Part shown: piece by piece, positions 16,604 to 26,695 of the stretch
How the letters are laid out: each line of letters opens with the position of its first letter
Numbering within the stretch: position 1 is the first letter of the stretch
Notes under the pieces: model-generated
What the model was told of the DNA's origin: nothing
Seen by the model: the letters and a program-made list of their open reading frames with translations, nothing else
Database searches by the model: none
Translations under genes and position numbers: made by a program
From: Paenarthrobacter ilicis
GTDB taxonomy: Bacteria > Actinomycetota > Actinomycetes > Actinomycetales > Micrococcaceae
Length of the DNA: 64,000 bases
Assembly (NCBI RefSeq): GCF_016907545.1
Contig: NZ_JAFBCD010000001.1
Coordinates: 1,612,001-1,676,000 of the forward strand
Reading direction: 5' to 3'

Positions 16604-16640
16604 TTGACTGTGGTGCATTGTGGAGTAAAGTGGAGCACAT
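16604..16640 (+). promoter_or_regulatory. mraZ promoter with overlapping MraZ operator (GTGG boxes in 10-bp register)
   Basis: GTGG occurs at 16610, 16620 and 16630, exactly one helical turn apart. A weaker AAAGTG box lies at 16596 and an AAAGTGGTGG box at 16576. MraZ is known to bind TGGGN-type repeats spaced by 10 bp before its own gene. The boxes overlap a promoter: TTGACT at 16604, 16-base spacer, TAAAGT at 16626. The rest of the 356-base gap (16346-16701) holds the upstream terminator and one inverted AAAGTGGAG box at 16509-16517. Confidence 0.75.
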
Positions 16641-16701
16641 AAGAGGGTAGTGGCAGTGTTGGGCATGTGCGGGCACCTTGAGTGAGGGGCGGTGGGGCCA
16701 G

Positions 16702-17133
16702 TTGTTTCTGGGCACTCACTCTCCACGTCTCGATGAAAAGGGCCGCATCATCCTTCCAGCCAAGTTCCGCGAGGAACTGGCAGAGGGGCTGGTTCTCACA
16801 AGGGGCCAGGAACGCTGCATCTACGTCTTCAGCCAGAAGGAATTCGAGCGCATTCACGAGTCGATGCGGGAGGCGCCGTTGTCCTCCAAGCAGGCACGTG
16901 ACTACATCCGGGTTTTTCTGTCTGGGGCCTCGGACGAGGTACCTGACAAGCAGGGGCGCGTGACTATTCCGCAGGCGCTCCGGACGTACGCAGGCCTGGG
17001 CAGGGAGCTGGCAGTCATTGGCGCCGGAACCCGCGCGGAGATCTGGGACGCCACGGCTTGGGAGGAATACCTCACTGAGAAGGAGGCAACCTTCTCGGAA
17101 ACGGACGACGAAAATCTGCCCGGGTTCTTCTGA
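16702..17133 (+). CDS. mraZ: Transcriptional regulator MraZ
   Basis: A 143-residue AbrB-like regulator of the division cluster, forming a ring-shaped oligomer. Both SpoVT/AbrB-type repeats are visible: [20 protein letters not shown] and, in the second half, [18 protein letters not shown], each with the Asp-x-x-Gly-Arg signature. I chose the TTG at 16702 because the family almost always begins MFLGTH. An in-frame TTG at 16678 would add eight residues. It is the first gene of the cluster and lies about 70 bases below a promoter studded with its expected binding boxes, so it most likely represses its own operon. Confidence 0.94.
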   Translation: MFLGTHSPRLDEKGRIILPAKFREELAEGLVLTRGQERCIYVFSQKEFERIHESMREAPLSSKQARDYIRVFLSGASDEVPDKQGRVTIPQALRTYAGLGRELAVIGAGTRAEIWDATAWEEYLTEKEATFSETDDENLPGFF

Positions 17134-17294
17134 CCGGTCGGAGGGAGCATTGAAACCGCTTCTTGAATGGGATCTCCAGCCGCCCATCGAACAGTCTTCC
17201 TGGCTCAACTTCCCCTGGGCCAGGCCGGCGGAACGATAGGCGCGGATGGGGATCCGGTTCAAGAATCAGCAAGTACCAGGAAAGAGGAGGCAGC

Positions 17295-18293
17295 GTGGAA
17301 GAGCAGGACGCGGCAAAGCCCACATCGGAGCGCCACGTGCCCGTCCTGAAAGACCGCTGCATCAACCTGCTTGCCCCTGGCTTTGAAGCTGCCAGGTCCC
17401 GGGGTGTCACCCCGGTGGCCATCGACGCAACCTTGGGCATGGGTGGACACTCCGAAGCCATGCTGCAGCGCTTTCCCGATCTTCACCTGGTGGGCATTGA
17501 CCGTGACGAGGAAGCATTGTCCCTTGCCGGCGCCCGCCTTGAGCCTTTCTCGCAGCGCACGGACCTGGTCCACGCGGTCTATGACGAAATCGAAGATGTC
17601 CTGGCTGACCTCGGCATTCCGGAAGTCCACGGCATCCTCATGGACCTGGGAGTGTCCTCCCTGCAACTGGATGAACGCGAACGGGGTTTCGCCTACTCCT
17701 ATGACGCTCCCTTGGACATGCGGATGGATACCAGCCGTGGCCAGACCGCGGCGGACGTGGTCAACAACTACGGCGAAGACGAACTGGTCCGTATCATCCG
17801 CAAATGGGGCGAGGAGAAATTCGCCGGCCGGATAGCCAACAGGATTGTCAATGCCCGTGCGGAGAAGCCGTTTGCCACAACAGGTGAACTGGTTGAGCAG
17901 ATCCGCAGTGTTGTTCCAGCGGCCGCTGCCAAGAGCGGTGGCCACCCGGCAAAGCGGACCTTCCAGGCTTTGAGGATCGAAGTCAACGAGGAACTCGACG
18001 TCCTGGAACGCGCAGTTCCCGCGGCCGTTGCGGCCACGGGAATGGGCGGACGCATCGTTGTCATGTCCTACCACTCGCTGGAAGACAAGATCGTCAAGTC
18101 AGTGTTCCAATCCGGATCCAAATCCTCGGCACCCCTGGGCTTCCCCGTTGAGCTCGAGGAACACAAACCGGAATTAAAGACCATCACCAAGGGAACGGAA
18201 GTTCCCACACCGGCGGAAATCGCTGAAAATCCCCGTGCGGCATCTGCCCGGCTCAGGGCAGTGGAGCGTATCAAACCAAGGAGAGTCGCATGA
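17295..18293 (+). CDS. rsmH: 16S rRNA (cytosine(1402)-N(4))-methyltransferase
   Basis: A 332-residue S-adenosylmethionine-dependent methyltransferase (MraW) that N4-methylates C1402 in the decoding centre of 16S rRNA. The landmarks are [13 protein letters not shown], the SAM motif [27 protein letters not shown], the catalytic-region [18 protein letters not shown], and [12 protein letters not shown]. The frame is open upstream, but the GTG at 17295 has AGAGGAGG 5 bases before it, and the family N-terminus begins soon after. The stop overlaps the ATG of the next gene (ATGA). It lies 161 bases after mraZ. Confidence 0.95.
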   Translation: MEEQDAAKPTSERHVPVLKDRCINLLAPGFEAARSRGVTPVAIDATLGMGGHSEAMLQRFPDLHLVGIDRDEEALSLAGARLEPFSQRTDLVHAVYDEIEDVLADLGIPEVHGILMDLGVSSLQLDERERGFAYSYDAPLDMRMDTSRGQTAADVVNNYGEDELVRIIRKWGEEKFAGRIANRIVNARAEKPFATTGELVEQIRSVVPAAAAKSGGHPAKRTFQALRIEVNEELDVLERAVPAAVAATGMGGRIVVMSYHSLEDKIVKSVFQSGSKSSAPLGFPVELEEHKPELKTITKGTEVPTPAEIAENPRAASARLRAVERIKPRRVA

Positions 18294-18946
18294 GCAACGC
18301 CGCAGCGAAGACATCGCCCTCCGTGGTGGGAAACACGGCCCGGAAACTGGCGGTCCCCGCAGGCAAGCCCGGCAGTGAAGGCACCCGCAAGGCACGCACA
18401 CCGCTTTCGGTGGTCCGCAGCGCTCCGGGACGGCGCCGGACACCCTTTGTGGTGTTGTGCTTTGTGGCCATGGCAGCTGCGCTTCTGACGGTGTTGGTCC
18501 TGAACATTTCCGTCTCAACCGCCCAGTACAGGTTGGTGCAGCTCAAGGCGGAAGCTGCCACCTTGAACAAGGAGAACCAGGATCTGACACAGCGGAAGCA
18601 GAACTACGAAGCTCCGCAGAATCTGGCTGCCAAGGCTGCAGAATTGGGGATGGTAGCGTCCACAGTCAAGGGGCAGATCGATGTGAACACCATGACAGTC
18701 ACCGGCAAGGCCACTCCAGCGGTGAAGGGTGATGCGCCTTCGGCGCAGCTCGCTCCGCCAGCGGTAGCCGGCATGCTCGACGTCGTTCCTTCCGTGACTA
18801 CCAAGGACCCGTTGGAGAACCTCAAGCCGGCAACCCCGGCGGCTCCCGCGGCTCCGGCCGCGTCAGCTCCCGCAGCCGCCGCACCGCAGGCCGAGCTCCA
18901 TGGGGGAACAGTTCCGGCCCCGCAACAGAAGACGCCAGGACAGTAG
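18290..18946 (+). CDS. ftsL: FtsL-like cell division membrane protein
   Basis: A 218-residue bitopic protein. A basic, disordered N-terminus is followed by one transmembrane helix ([20 protein letters not shown]), a heptad-like coiled coil ([25 protein letters not shown]), the [10 protein letters not shown] segment typical of FtsL/DivIC, and an Ala/Pro-rich tail ending in GQ. FtsL bridges FtsQ/FtsB and activates the FtsW-FtsI synthase. It starts with ATGA overlapping the rsmH stop. Position between rsmH and ftsI is diagnostic, since sequence conservation is low. Confidence 0.87.
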   Translation: MSNAAAKTSPSVVGNTARKLAVPAGKPGSEGTRKARTPLSVVRSAPGRRRTPFVVLCFVAMAAALLTVLVLNISVSTAQYRLVQLKAEAATLNKENQDLTQRKQNYEAPQNLAAKAAELGMVASTVKGQIDVNTMTVTGKATPAVKGDAPSAQLAPPAVAGMLDVVPSVTTKDPLENLKPATPAAPAAPAASAPAAAAPQAELHGGTVPAPQQKTPGQ

Positions 18947-18989
18947 TCCATCCGTTCATTGATCCAAGGCCAGCAGCAAGGGAAGTATC

Positions 18990-20786
18990 GTGGCTCCACA
19001 CCCCGGCACATCGAAAAAAACGAAGACGCCGGCGGCACGAAAGCGCCTGCGTGTAGGCCTCGGCATCATGCTGACCCTGCTGCTGGTGGTGGGCGGAAAG
19101 CTCTTCATGGTGCAGGGTCTGGACGTCGGCGGCATGGCTGAAGCCGCACTGGCAAGCCGTTTGACACCGCAGATCCTGCCGGCTGAGCGCGGCAAGATCG
19201 TGGACGCCAACGGGACCGTGCTGGCAAGCAGCGTTATCCGTTACAACGTGGTGGTGGACCAGGTCCAGAACACGGGCGCAGCTTCCTTCAAGCGTTACAA
19301 CGAAAAGACTGAAGAGCTTGAGGTCATTACCCGTGACCAGGGCATAGCCGAGTTGGCCGGACTGCTGGGGGCCGACGAAGCAAAGGTCCGCGAGGCCGTG
19401 ACCGGCGACAAAAAATATGCAGTGGTTGCCAAGGACGTAAAACCCGAGCTGGAAGACCGCATCTCCAAACTCATCATCCCGGGAATCTCTGCCGAGGGCG
19501 TCAGCAAACGCGTCTACCCCAACGGCAGCATCGCCGGTGGGGTGGTGGGCTTCCTCCAGGATGGAGTAACGGGCCAGGCCGGAATAGAACAGACCCAGGA
19601 CCAGGTGCTGCGCGGTACCGAGGGCAAGCGTGTGTTCGAAATTGGAGCGGACGGCCTCAGGATTCCAGTGGCTACTGATGAACTGACTCCCGCCGTGGAC
19701 GGCAGCGACGTCAAGCTAACCCTCAACACTGATGTCCAATACTTTGCGCAGCAGGCCATTCAAAGCCAGGTGGACAAGCTGAGTGCCGAGTGGGGCGTCA
19801 TCATCGTCATGGACGCCAAGACCGGAAACCTGGTGGCGTTGGCCGACACCAACGCGCCGGATCCCAACGACCCCGGAAAAGTCGATGCGAAGGACCGCGG
19901 GGTCCGGAGTGTGACAGCAGCCTACGAGCCGGGTTCGGTCGAAAAGATGATCACGGCAGCGGCTGTCATTCAGGAAGGAAAGTCCAGCCCCCTGGACCAC
20001 TTCACCATCCCGCCGTCCTACACCATTGATGGGCAAACCTTCACCGACGCCTTTGAGCACGGCACCGAGGAACGGACGCTGGCCGGCATTCTGGGGTGGT
20101 CCATGAACACGGGAACCGTCATGGCAGGGAGCCGCCTGACCAAGGAGCAGCGCTACGACTGGCTGAAGAAGTTCGGCGTGGGCGAGCAAACGGACATTGG
20201 CCTTCCCGCTGAAGCCACCGGCATCCTCGCCAAGCCCGAGCAGTGGGACGACCGCCAGCAGTACACAGTGCTGTTTGGCCAGGGTGTGTCGCAATCCACT
20301 CTCCAGACGGTCCGCGCCTACCAAAGCATCGCCAACAACGGTGTGATGCTGCAGCCACGCTTGATCGACAGCTACATTTCCCCGGACGGCAAGGAAGAGA
20401 AGGTCCCGGCCAAGGACTCCCGCCAGGTGGTCTCCAAGGAAACCGCCGAACAGGTGCAGGACATTCTTGAGAGTGCCGTTACGGAGGGCCAGATCAAGGA
20501 CGCCGCCATCGACGGTTACCGGGTGGGCGCCAAGACCGGAACATCCCAGGCTCCCCGGGAAGACGGACTGCCGGGATTCGACGGTTACACCGCTTCAATG
20601 GTGGGCATGGCGCCTATGGAAGATCCCCGGTTCATTGTTGAAGTTGTCCTCCAGCGCCCCAAGGGAAGCATCTACGGGATCACCAACGGTCCGGTCTTCA
20701 GGTCCGTGATGTCGCAGGTGCTCCGGACCTACAACGTGCCGCCGTCAACAGGTACCCCCGCGCGGCTGCCGCAGTTCGTCAAGTAA
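18990..20786 (+). CDS. ftsI: Septal transpeptidase FtsI (class B penicillin-binding protein 3)
   Basis: A 598-residue class B PBP that cross-links septal peptidoglycan. An N-terminal transmembrane anchor (LGIMLTLLLVVGGKLFMV) and a PBP dimerisation domain precede the transpeptidase domain, with SVEK at 316-319 (catalytic Ser316), SMN at 371-373 and KTGT at 515-518. These are the three canonical penicillin-binding motifs. The GTG start at 18990 has an AAGGGAAG site upstream and lies 43 bases after ftsL. No PASTA repeats are present at the C-terminus, unlike some Gram-positive orthologues. Confidence 0.95.
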   Translation: MAPHPGTSKKTKTPAARKRLRVGLGIMLTLLLVVGGKLFMVQGLDVGGMAEAALASRLTPQILPAERGKIVDANGTVLASSVIRYNVVVDQVQNTGAASFKRYNEKTEELEVITRDQGIAELAGLLGADEAKVREAVTGDKKYAVVAKDVKPELEDRISKLIIPGISAEGVSKRVYPNGSIAGGVVGFLQDGVTGQAGIEQTQDQVLRGTEGKRVFEIGADGLRIPVATDELTPAVDGSDVKLTLNTDVQYFAQQAIQSQVDKLSAEWGVIIVMDAKTGNLVALADTNAPDPNDPGKVDAKDRGVRSVTAAYEPGSVEKMITAAAVIQEGKSSPLDHFTIPPSYTIDGQTFTDAFEHGTEERTLAGILGWSMNTGTVMAGSRLTKEQRYDWLKKFGVGEQTDIGLPAEATGILAKPEQWDDRQQYTVLFGQGVSQSTLQTVRAYQSIANNGVMLQPRLIDSYISPDGKEEKVPAKDSRQVVSKETAEQVQDILESAVTEGQIKDAAIDGYRVGAKTGTSQAPREDGLPGFDGYTASMVGMAPMEDPRFIVEVVLQRPKGSIYGITNGPVFRSVMSQVLRTYNVPPSTGTPARLPQFVK

Positions 20787-20890
20787 GCTTTACGGGCGTC
20801 TGTTTCAGTCACCCCCCGATCCACCACTAAAGGCCCGGGCGCCGCCGGCCCCCCTTGCCGGCAGTTCCATGAGCAACAACGGAGAACCAC

Positions 20891-22519
20891 GTGTCAGAGC
20901 ACCATCAGGCAGCAAACCATGCCACCACCCCAGGCAATGGCACCGGCTTCAGGCCGGCTTCGGTGACCACGGTGCCGCTGTCCACCATCATGGACGCCTT
21001 GGGAATCAATGCCACTGATACCGGCAATGGCGCCGGAGTGACGGGAATAACGCTCAACTCAAAAACCGTCCAGCCGGGCGACCTCTACATGGCCCTCCCC
21101 GGTGCCACCCGCCACGGAGCGGACTTCGTTCCGCAGGCCGTGGACGCCGGTGCGGTGGCGGTAGTGACTGACGACGACGGCGCGCGCCAGCTTGCACTTT
21201 CAGGCGAGCAGCCCGTTCCTGTACTGGTGGTCGACGAGCCGAGGACCGTCGTCGGACGCCTGGCGGCGTTGATTTACCGCAGCCAGCCGGCTGACTCCGC
21301 CTTCCCAACGCTTTTCGGCGTGACGGGCACCAACGGTAAAACCACCACCACCTACTTCGTGAATTCCCTGCTGCGGGCCCTGGATAAAACCCCTGGCCTG
21401 ATTGGCACCATTGAGATTGTCGCTGGCGGCGAGCCCATCCCGAGCACGCTGACCACGCCGGAATCCGCGGACGTCCACGCTCTCCTTGGCCTGATGCGTG
21501 AGCGCGGGCTGGAAGCGGCCTCCATGGAGGTGTCCTCCCACGCCATCTCGTTCCACCGCGTGGATGGCGTCATGTTCGATGTCGCCGGGTTCACCAACCT
21601 GACCCAGGACCACCTGGACCTGCATGGCAGCATGGACGAGTACTTCCGCACCAAAGCAGAACTTTTCACCGCCGGACGGGCGCGGCAGGCTGTTGTCACC
21701 GTTGATGACGACTGGGGCCGCACACTTGCCGGCACCGCCGACATCCCTGTGACCACCCTGGCCACCCGTCACGCCGACGCGGATTGGCACGTGGCGTCGG
21801 TAGCGCCGGCCGGACTCGGTTCGAGTTTTGAACTCCGGCATGCAGATGGCAGGACGCTCCGGGTACACACCGGCCTGCCCGGCGACTTCAACGTGGCCAA
21901 TGCGGCGCTGGCCACCCTCATGGTCCTGGCATCGGGAACGGACGTTGAGACGCTCCAGTCCGCACTGGACGCCCACGACCCCTTTACCGTTTCGGTTCCC
22001 GGCCGCATGCAGCTGGTGTCCACGGAACCGGCCGCCGTGGTTGATTTTGCCCACAACCCCGACGCCTTGGCGCGGGCATTGGAAGCAGTCAGGTCACCCC
22101 GGGAGGGCTCCCGGGTCATTGTGGTCTTTGGCGCAACGGGCCAGCGTGACCAGGGAAAACGTCCCACCATGGGGGCCATTGCCGCCCGCCTGGCAGATGT
22201 GGTGATCATCAGCGATGACGACCCCCACGATGAGGACGCAGCAGCAATCCGGGCGGACGTGATGCGCGGTGCCGAAGAAGCCCGCGATACCGAGGGGCTT
22301 GAAACCCGGATCATCGAGTCTCATCCGCGGGAAGCCGCCATTCGCCTGGCCGTTGACCTGGCTACGGCCAAGGACACCATCCTGGTGGCCGGGAGGGGCC
22401 ACGAGGTGTGGCAGGAGGTGAAGGGCGTGAATCTGGCCTTGGACGACAGAGTGGAGCTCCGGGCCGCCTTGACATCCAAGGGATTCAGCGTTTCATCAGA
22501 CCAGCGGATAGAGTCCTAA
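20891..22519 (+). CDS. murE: UDP-N-acetylmuramoyl-tripeptide synthetase MurE
   Basis: A 542-residue Mur ligase that adds the third amino acid to UDP-MurNAc-Ala-Glu with ATP. The P-loop GTNGKTTTT is at 146-154, and the carbamylated-Lys region and C-terminal domain follow. The position of the DNPR motif that marks meso-diaminopimelate enzymes reads SDDDPHDED (441-449), so Asn and Arg are both replaced. That argues for L-lysine, consistent with the A3-alpha wall of Arthrobacter, but specificity is inference. The GTG start has GGAG 6 bases upstream. The 104 bases before it hold only GC-rich sequence, with no clear promoter. Confidence 0.94.
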   Translation: MSEHHQAANHATTPGNGTGFRPASVTTVPLSTIMDALGINATDTGNGAGVTGITLNSKTVQPGDLYMALPGATRHGADFVPQAVDAGAVAVVTDDDGARQLALSGEQPVPVLVVDEPRTVVGRLAALIYRSQPADSAFPTLFGVTGTNGKTTTTYFVNSLLRALDKTPGLIGTIEIVAGGEPIPSTLTTPESADVHALLGLMRERGLEAASMEVSSHAISFHRVDGVMFDVAGFTNLTQDHLDLHGSMDEYFRTKAELFTAGRARQAVVTVDDDWGRTLAGTADIPVTTLATRHADADWHVASVAPAGLGSSFELRHADGRTLRVHTGLPGDFNVANAALATLMVLASGTDVETLQSALDAHDPFTVSVPGRMQLVSTEPAAVVDFAHNPDALARALEAVRSPREGSRVIVVFGATGQRDQGKRPTMGAIAARLADVVIISDDDPHDEDAAAIRADVMRGAEEARDTEGLETRIIESHPREAAIRLAVDLATAKDTILVAGRGHEVWQEVKGVNLALDDRVELRAALTSKGFSVSSDQRIES

Positions 22520-22525
22520 ACCGAG

Positions 22526-24016
22526 ATGATTGCATTTACTGCGGCGGAAATCGCCGACATCACCCATGGCCGATTGACCGGAGCTACGGACATCGTGCCC
22601 AGCTCCGTCGTCACTGATTCCAGGGAAGCAACCCCCGGCTCCCTCTACGTGGCAAAGCCAGGAGAGCACGCTGACGGGCACGACTTCGTGGACGCCGCTT
22701 TCGGACTGGGTGCCGTTCTGGTGCTGGCCGAACGCGACGTCGCCGGTCCGGACGGTACTCCGTATCCCGCCGTCGTGGTGGAGGATGCTGTCCTGGCCAT
22801 GGGCGCGCTGGCGGCAGAGGCCATCCGGCGTATCCGGGCTGCACGAACTGAACGTGGCGAGGAATTCACGGTGATCGGCATTACCGGGTCCGCCGGCAAA
22901 ACCACCACCAAGGACCTCCTTGCCGGTGTGCTGTCCGCTGCCGGTCCCACGGTGTCGCCGCAGGGATCCTACAACGGCGAAGTCGGCGTGCCGCTGACCG
23001 TTTTCCTGGCCGATACCGACACTCGCTTCCTGGTGATCGAAATGGGTGCCACGGGGATTGGCCACATCAAGTACTTGGCCGACATGGTCAAACCCGACAT
23101 TGGCGTCGTCCTGGTGGTCGGCACTGCCCACGCAGGCGAATTCGGCGGCGTGGAGAACATCGCCAAAGCCAAGGGCGAGATGGTGGAGGCCCTCAGTGAG
23201 CAGGGCACCGCCGTGATCAACCTCGACGACGGACGGGTTGCCGCCATGCGGACCCGCACCAAGGCCAAAGTCCTGGGCTTCACCGCAGCACCTGCCACCA
23301 CCGAGGAAGTGGAGGCCCGCAACGTCACCGTCAGCCCCGACGGCTTCCCGTGGTTTGACCTGGTTCTTCCCGACGGCGGACCTTCCGTTCCCGTCCGGAG
23401 CCGCTTGATCGGTGGCCACCACGTGACCAACTTGTTGGCTGCAGCCTCTGCTGCGTTCGCCGCAGGAATCCCGGCCGCCGACATTGCTGCCTCCCTCAGC
23501 TCCCAGTCGGCTGCCAGCCGATGGCGGATGGAGCGGACGGAACGCGAAGACGGCGTCACCATCATCAACGACGCTTACAACGCCAACCCTGAATCCATGC
23601 GGGCGGCCCTCCGCACCCTTGCCGACCTGGGACAGGGCCGGCGTACCTGGGCTGTCCTGGGCGCCATGCTGGAGCTCGGTGAAGACTCCATCCGCGAGCA
23701 CACCGCCGTGGGAACCCAGGTGGTGCGCCTGAACATTTCCCGTTTGGTGGTGGTGGGGCGGGAAGCCCGGGCGCTGTATGTCTCCGCCATCCAGGAGGGA
23801 TCCTGGGGTGACGAATGCTCCTTTACCGAGACGGTGGAGGAAGCCTACGAACTGCTGAGCAATGAGCTCGAACCCGGAGATTTGGTGCTGTTCAAGTCCT
23901 CCAACGGAGTAGGGCTGCGGCATTTGGGGGATCGGATAGCATTACCTCCACGGGCCGAGCCCACCGGAGACAACGCGGCTGACACTGTCGCAAGCGAAGG
24001 GAACGAGCTGCTGTGA
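22526..24016 (+). CDS. murF: UDP-N-acetylmuramoyl-tripeptide--D-alanyl-D-alanine ligase
   Basis: A 496-residue Mur ligase that adds D-Ala-D-Ala to complete the UDP-MurNAc pentapeptide. Landmarks are [18 protein letters not shown] (ATP loop), [23 protein letters not shown], the DDGRV region, [12 protein letters not shown] (a MurF signature) and [11 protein letters not shown] near the end. It begins seven bases after murE and its stop overlaps the GTG of mraY (GTGA), so these genes are co-translated. Confidence 0.96.
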   Translation: MIAFTAAEIADITHGRLTGATDIVPSSVVTDSREATPGSLYVAKPGEHADGHDFVDAAFGLGAVLVLAERDVAGPDGTPYPAVVVEDAVLAMGALAAEAIRRIRAARTERGEEFTVIGITGSAGKTTTKDLLAGVLSAAGPTVSPQGSYNGEVGVPLTVFLADTDTRFLVIEMGATGIGHIKYLADMVKPDIGVVLVVGTAHAGEFGGVENIAKAKGEMVEALSEQGTAVINLDDGRVAAMRTRTKAKVLGFTAAPATTEEVEARNVTVSPDGFPWFDLVLPDGGPSVPVRSRLIGGHHVTNLLAAASAAFAAGIPAADIAASLSSQSAASRWRMERTEREDGVTIINDAYNANPESMRAALRTLADLGQGRRTWAVLGAMLELGEDSIREHTAVGTQVVRLNISRLVVVGREARALYVSAIQEGSWGDECSFTETVEEAYELLSNELEPGDLVLFKSSNGVGLRHLGDRIALPPRAEPTGDNAADTVASEGNELL

Positions 24017-25122
24017 TTGCACTTTTGATCGGCGCCGGCGTCGCCCTTCTGGTTGCCCTGATAGGGACACCGCTGTTTATCAAGTTCCTGGTGGCCAAGA
24101 GTTACGGGCAGTTCATCCGCGATGACGGCCCCACCTCCCACCACACCAAACGTGGCACTCCCACCATGGGCGGGACCGTGGTGGTGGCGGCTGTGCTCAT
24201 CAGCTACTTCGCTACCCACCTGGTGATGTGGATGATGAATCCGCGCTCCCCGGGCCCTTCCGCCTCCGGACTCCTGCTGCTGTTCCTCATGGTGGGCATG
24301 GGCTTTGTTGGGTTCCTGGATGACTACATCAAGATTTCCAACAAGCGCAGCCTTGGACTGAACGCACGGGCAAAGCTCATTTTGCAGGCCGCTGTGGGCA
24401 TCATCTTCGCCATTCTGGTGCTGCAGTTCCCCAACGAGGACGGCCTGCGCCCTGCCTCCACGCAAATCTCCCTGGTCAGGGACATCCCGTGGCTGGACCT
24501 CGCCTTTGGCGGCACGGTGGTGGGTGCCATCCTGTTTGTGCTCTGGTCCAACCTGATCATCACTGCTGCCACCAACGGAGTGAACCTCACCGACGGCCTG
24601 GATGGCCTGGCGGCGGGAGCCTCCATCATGGTTTTCGGTGCCTACACCATCATGGGAATCTGGCAGAACAACCAGGCCTGTGGATCGCCCAAGGAGGCCG
24701 GCAGCGGCTGCTACCAGGTACGCGACCCCATGGACCTTGCACTACTGGCGGCCATCCTCAGCGCCGCCTTGGTGGGTTTCCTGTGGTGGAACACGTCACC
24801 GGCAAAGATTTTCATGGGGGACACGGGTTCCCTGGCTATCGGTGGCGCAGTCGCCGCGTTCGCCATCCTTTCCCGGACCGAACTGTTGCTGGCCTTCATC
24901 GGAGGCCTGTTCGTCCTCATCACCCTCTCCGTCATCATTCAAGTGGGCTTCTTCAAACTCAGCGGAGGCAAACGGGTCTTCAAGATGGCACCGCTGCAAC
25001 ACCACTTCGAGTTGAAGGGCTGGGCGGAAGTCACGGTAGTTGTCCGGTTCTGGATTTTGGCCGGGCTGTTCGTGGCCGCCGGGCTGGGTATTTTCTACGC
25101 TGAATGGGTGGTACTGCTGTGA
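24013..25122 (+). CDS. mraY: Phospho-N-acetylmuramoyl-pentapeptide transferase
   Basis: A 369-residue polytopic enzyme with about ten transmembrane helices that transfers phospho-MurNAc-pentapeptide to undecaprenyl phosphate, making lipid I. Signatures include [13 protein letters not shown] (family motif 1), [13 protein letters not shown] (motif with catalytic Asp residues), [12 protein letters not shown], and the [13 protein letters not shown] motif near the C-terminus. The GTG start overlaps the murF stop. The last four bases overlap the murD start. Confidence 0.96.
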   Translation: MIALLIGAGVALLVALIGTPLFIKFLVAKSYGQFIRDDGPTSHHTKRGTPTMGGTVVVAAVLISYFATHLVMWMMNPRSPGPSASGLLLLFLMVGMGFVGFLDDYIKISNKRSLGLNARAKLILQAAVGIIFAILVLQFPNEDGLRPASTQISLVRDIPWLDLAFGGTVVGAILFVLWSNLIITAATNGVNLTDGLDGLAAGASIMVFGAYTIMGIWQNNQACGSPKEAGSGCYQVRDPMDLALLAAILSAALVGFLWWNTSPAKIFMGDTGSLAIGGAVAAFAILSRTELLLAFIGGLFVLITLSVIIQVGFFKLSGGKRVFKMAPLQHHFELKGWAEVTVVVRFWILAGLFVAAGLGIFYAEWVVLL

Positions 25123-26693
25123 ACGTAAGCCACGGGAATGATCCTGCTGTTGATGCCAGACTCAGTGGACTCACCAGCTGGGATGCCGACTGGAGCGGTC
25201 TGCGCGTAGTGGTCACCGGAATCGGTGTTTCCGGTTTCTCGGCCGCGGATACGTTGATTGAGCTCGGAGCCAAGGTGGTGGTGGTGGATGCCGCCACCAC
25301 GCCAAGGGCTGAGGCCCAGGCGGACACCCTTCGGATCGTCGGAGCCGTTGACGTGCTGTTGGGGGAGGACGCCGTCAAGGACCTTCCCCTGATCGATGGC
25401 AAGCTGCCCGAACTGGTGGTGACGTCCCCTGGATGGCGCCCCGACCAGGCATTGCTGGCCGCCGCAGCCCGGAAGCACATCGCCGTATGGGGCGACGTCG
25501 AGTTGGCGTGGCGCCTCCGGATCCGTGCCGGCCACAAGACCGCGGACTGGCTGGCCATCACCGGCACCAACGGCAAGACCACTACCGTGGGTATGACCGA
25601 ATCCATGCTGCAGGCCGCGGGCTTGAAAGCAATCGCCGTGGGCAACGTGGGGACTCCCATCCTGGACGCCCTCAGGGACCCGGTGGATTACGATGCCTTC
25701 GCAGTGGAGCTGTCCAGCTTCCAACTGCACTGGAGCCACTCGCTGTCTCCGGTGGCCAGTGTCTGCCTCAATGTGGCCGAAGACCACGTGGATTGGCACG
25801 GCTCCTACGAGTCCTACCTTGCAGACAAAGCCAAGGTGTACCGGAATACCCAAAAAGCCGCCGTCTACAACGCCGAGCAAATCGAGACCGAACGCATGGT
25901 GGAAGATGCGGACGTCATCGAAGGCTGCAGGGCCATCGCCTTCACCACCAACACGCCGGCCATCAGCATGGTGGGCGTCGTTGACGGGTTGTTGGTGGAT
26001 CGCGCCTTCATTGCCGAACGCAAGGACTCTGCCGCCGAACTCGCATCCATGACGGATCTGGGTCCGGTGGCGCCGCGCCACATGGTTGCGAACGCCTTGG
26101 CCGCAGCGGCCCTGGTCCGTGCCTACGGCGTTGAGCCCGCGGCTGTGAAGCAGGGACTGGCTGCCTTCCTCCCTGGAGCCCACCGGATCCAGCTGGTTGC
26201 CAAGCACCATGACGTGTTGTGGATCAACGATTCCAAGGCCACCAACCCCCACGCCGCGTCTGCGGCACTGTCCGCGTTCCAGCGGGTTGTCTGGATAGCG
26301 GGTGGACTGTCCAAGGGCGTCAACTACGACGACCTCGTCAAAGAGCACGCCAAGCGTCTCAAGGCCGTGGTGCTGATCGGCACCGACACTGAGGCCCTGG
26401 AAGGCTCGCTCCAGCGACACGCAGCGGATGTCCCCGTGATCAGCCAGACCAAGGGCCACACTGAAGAGGTGGATACCGCTGCCGGTGGCGCCTCTTCGCC
26501 AATCCATGGTGAGGCTGTCATGGCCCAGGCCGTTGCCGCGGCAGCTCAAGCAGCTGCTCCTGGTGACACCGTTCTCATGGCCCCGGCAGCTGCGTCCATG
26601 GATCAGTTCTCTTCCTACGCTCACCGTGGCGACGCTTTCGTCCAGGCAGTTCGCGAGCTTGTGGAAGGGCAGGCATCGACCACCGAGGAGTAA
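25119..26693 (+). CDS. murD: UDP-N-acetylmuramoylalanine--D-glutamate ligase
   Basis: A 524-residue Mur ligase that adds D-glutamate to UDP-MurNAc-L-Ala. An N-terminal Rossmann-like domain ([19 protein letters not shown]) binds UDP. The ATP loop is [14 protein letters not shown]. The later motifs [40 protein letters not shown] and [15 protein letters not shown] are typical. I chose the GTG at 25119, which overlaps the mraY stop (GTGA), over the ATG 15 bases upstream inside mraY. It is slightly longer than the E. coli enzyme, with an extra segment around [14 protein letters not shown] near the C-terminus. Confidence 0.94.
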   Translation: MNVSHGNDPAVDARLSGLTSWDADWSGLRVVVTGIGVSGFSAADTLIELGAKVVVVDAATTPRAEAQADTLRIVGAVDVLLGEDAVKDLPLIDGKLPELVVTSPGWRPDQALLAAAARKHIAVWGDVELAWRLRIRAGHKTADWLAITGTNGKTTTVGMTESMLQAAGLKAIAVGNVGTPILDALRDPVDYDAFAVELSSFQLHWSHSLSPVASVCLNVAEDHVDWHGSYESYLADKAKVYRNTQKAAVYNAEQIETERMVEDADVIEGCRAIAFTTNTPAISMVGVVDGLLVDRAFIAERKDSAAELASMTDLGPVAPRHMVANALAAAALVRAYGVEPAAVKQGLAAFLPGAHRIQLVAKHHDVLWINDSKATNPHAASAALSAFQRVVWIAGGLSKGVNYDDLVKEHAKRLKAVVLIGTDTEALEGSLQRHAADVPVISQTKGHTEEVDTAAGGASSPIHGEAVMAQAVAAAAQAAAPGDTVLMAPAAASMDQFSSYAHRGDAFVQAVRELVEGQASTTEE

Positions 26694-26695
26694 CA

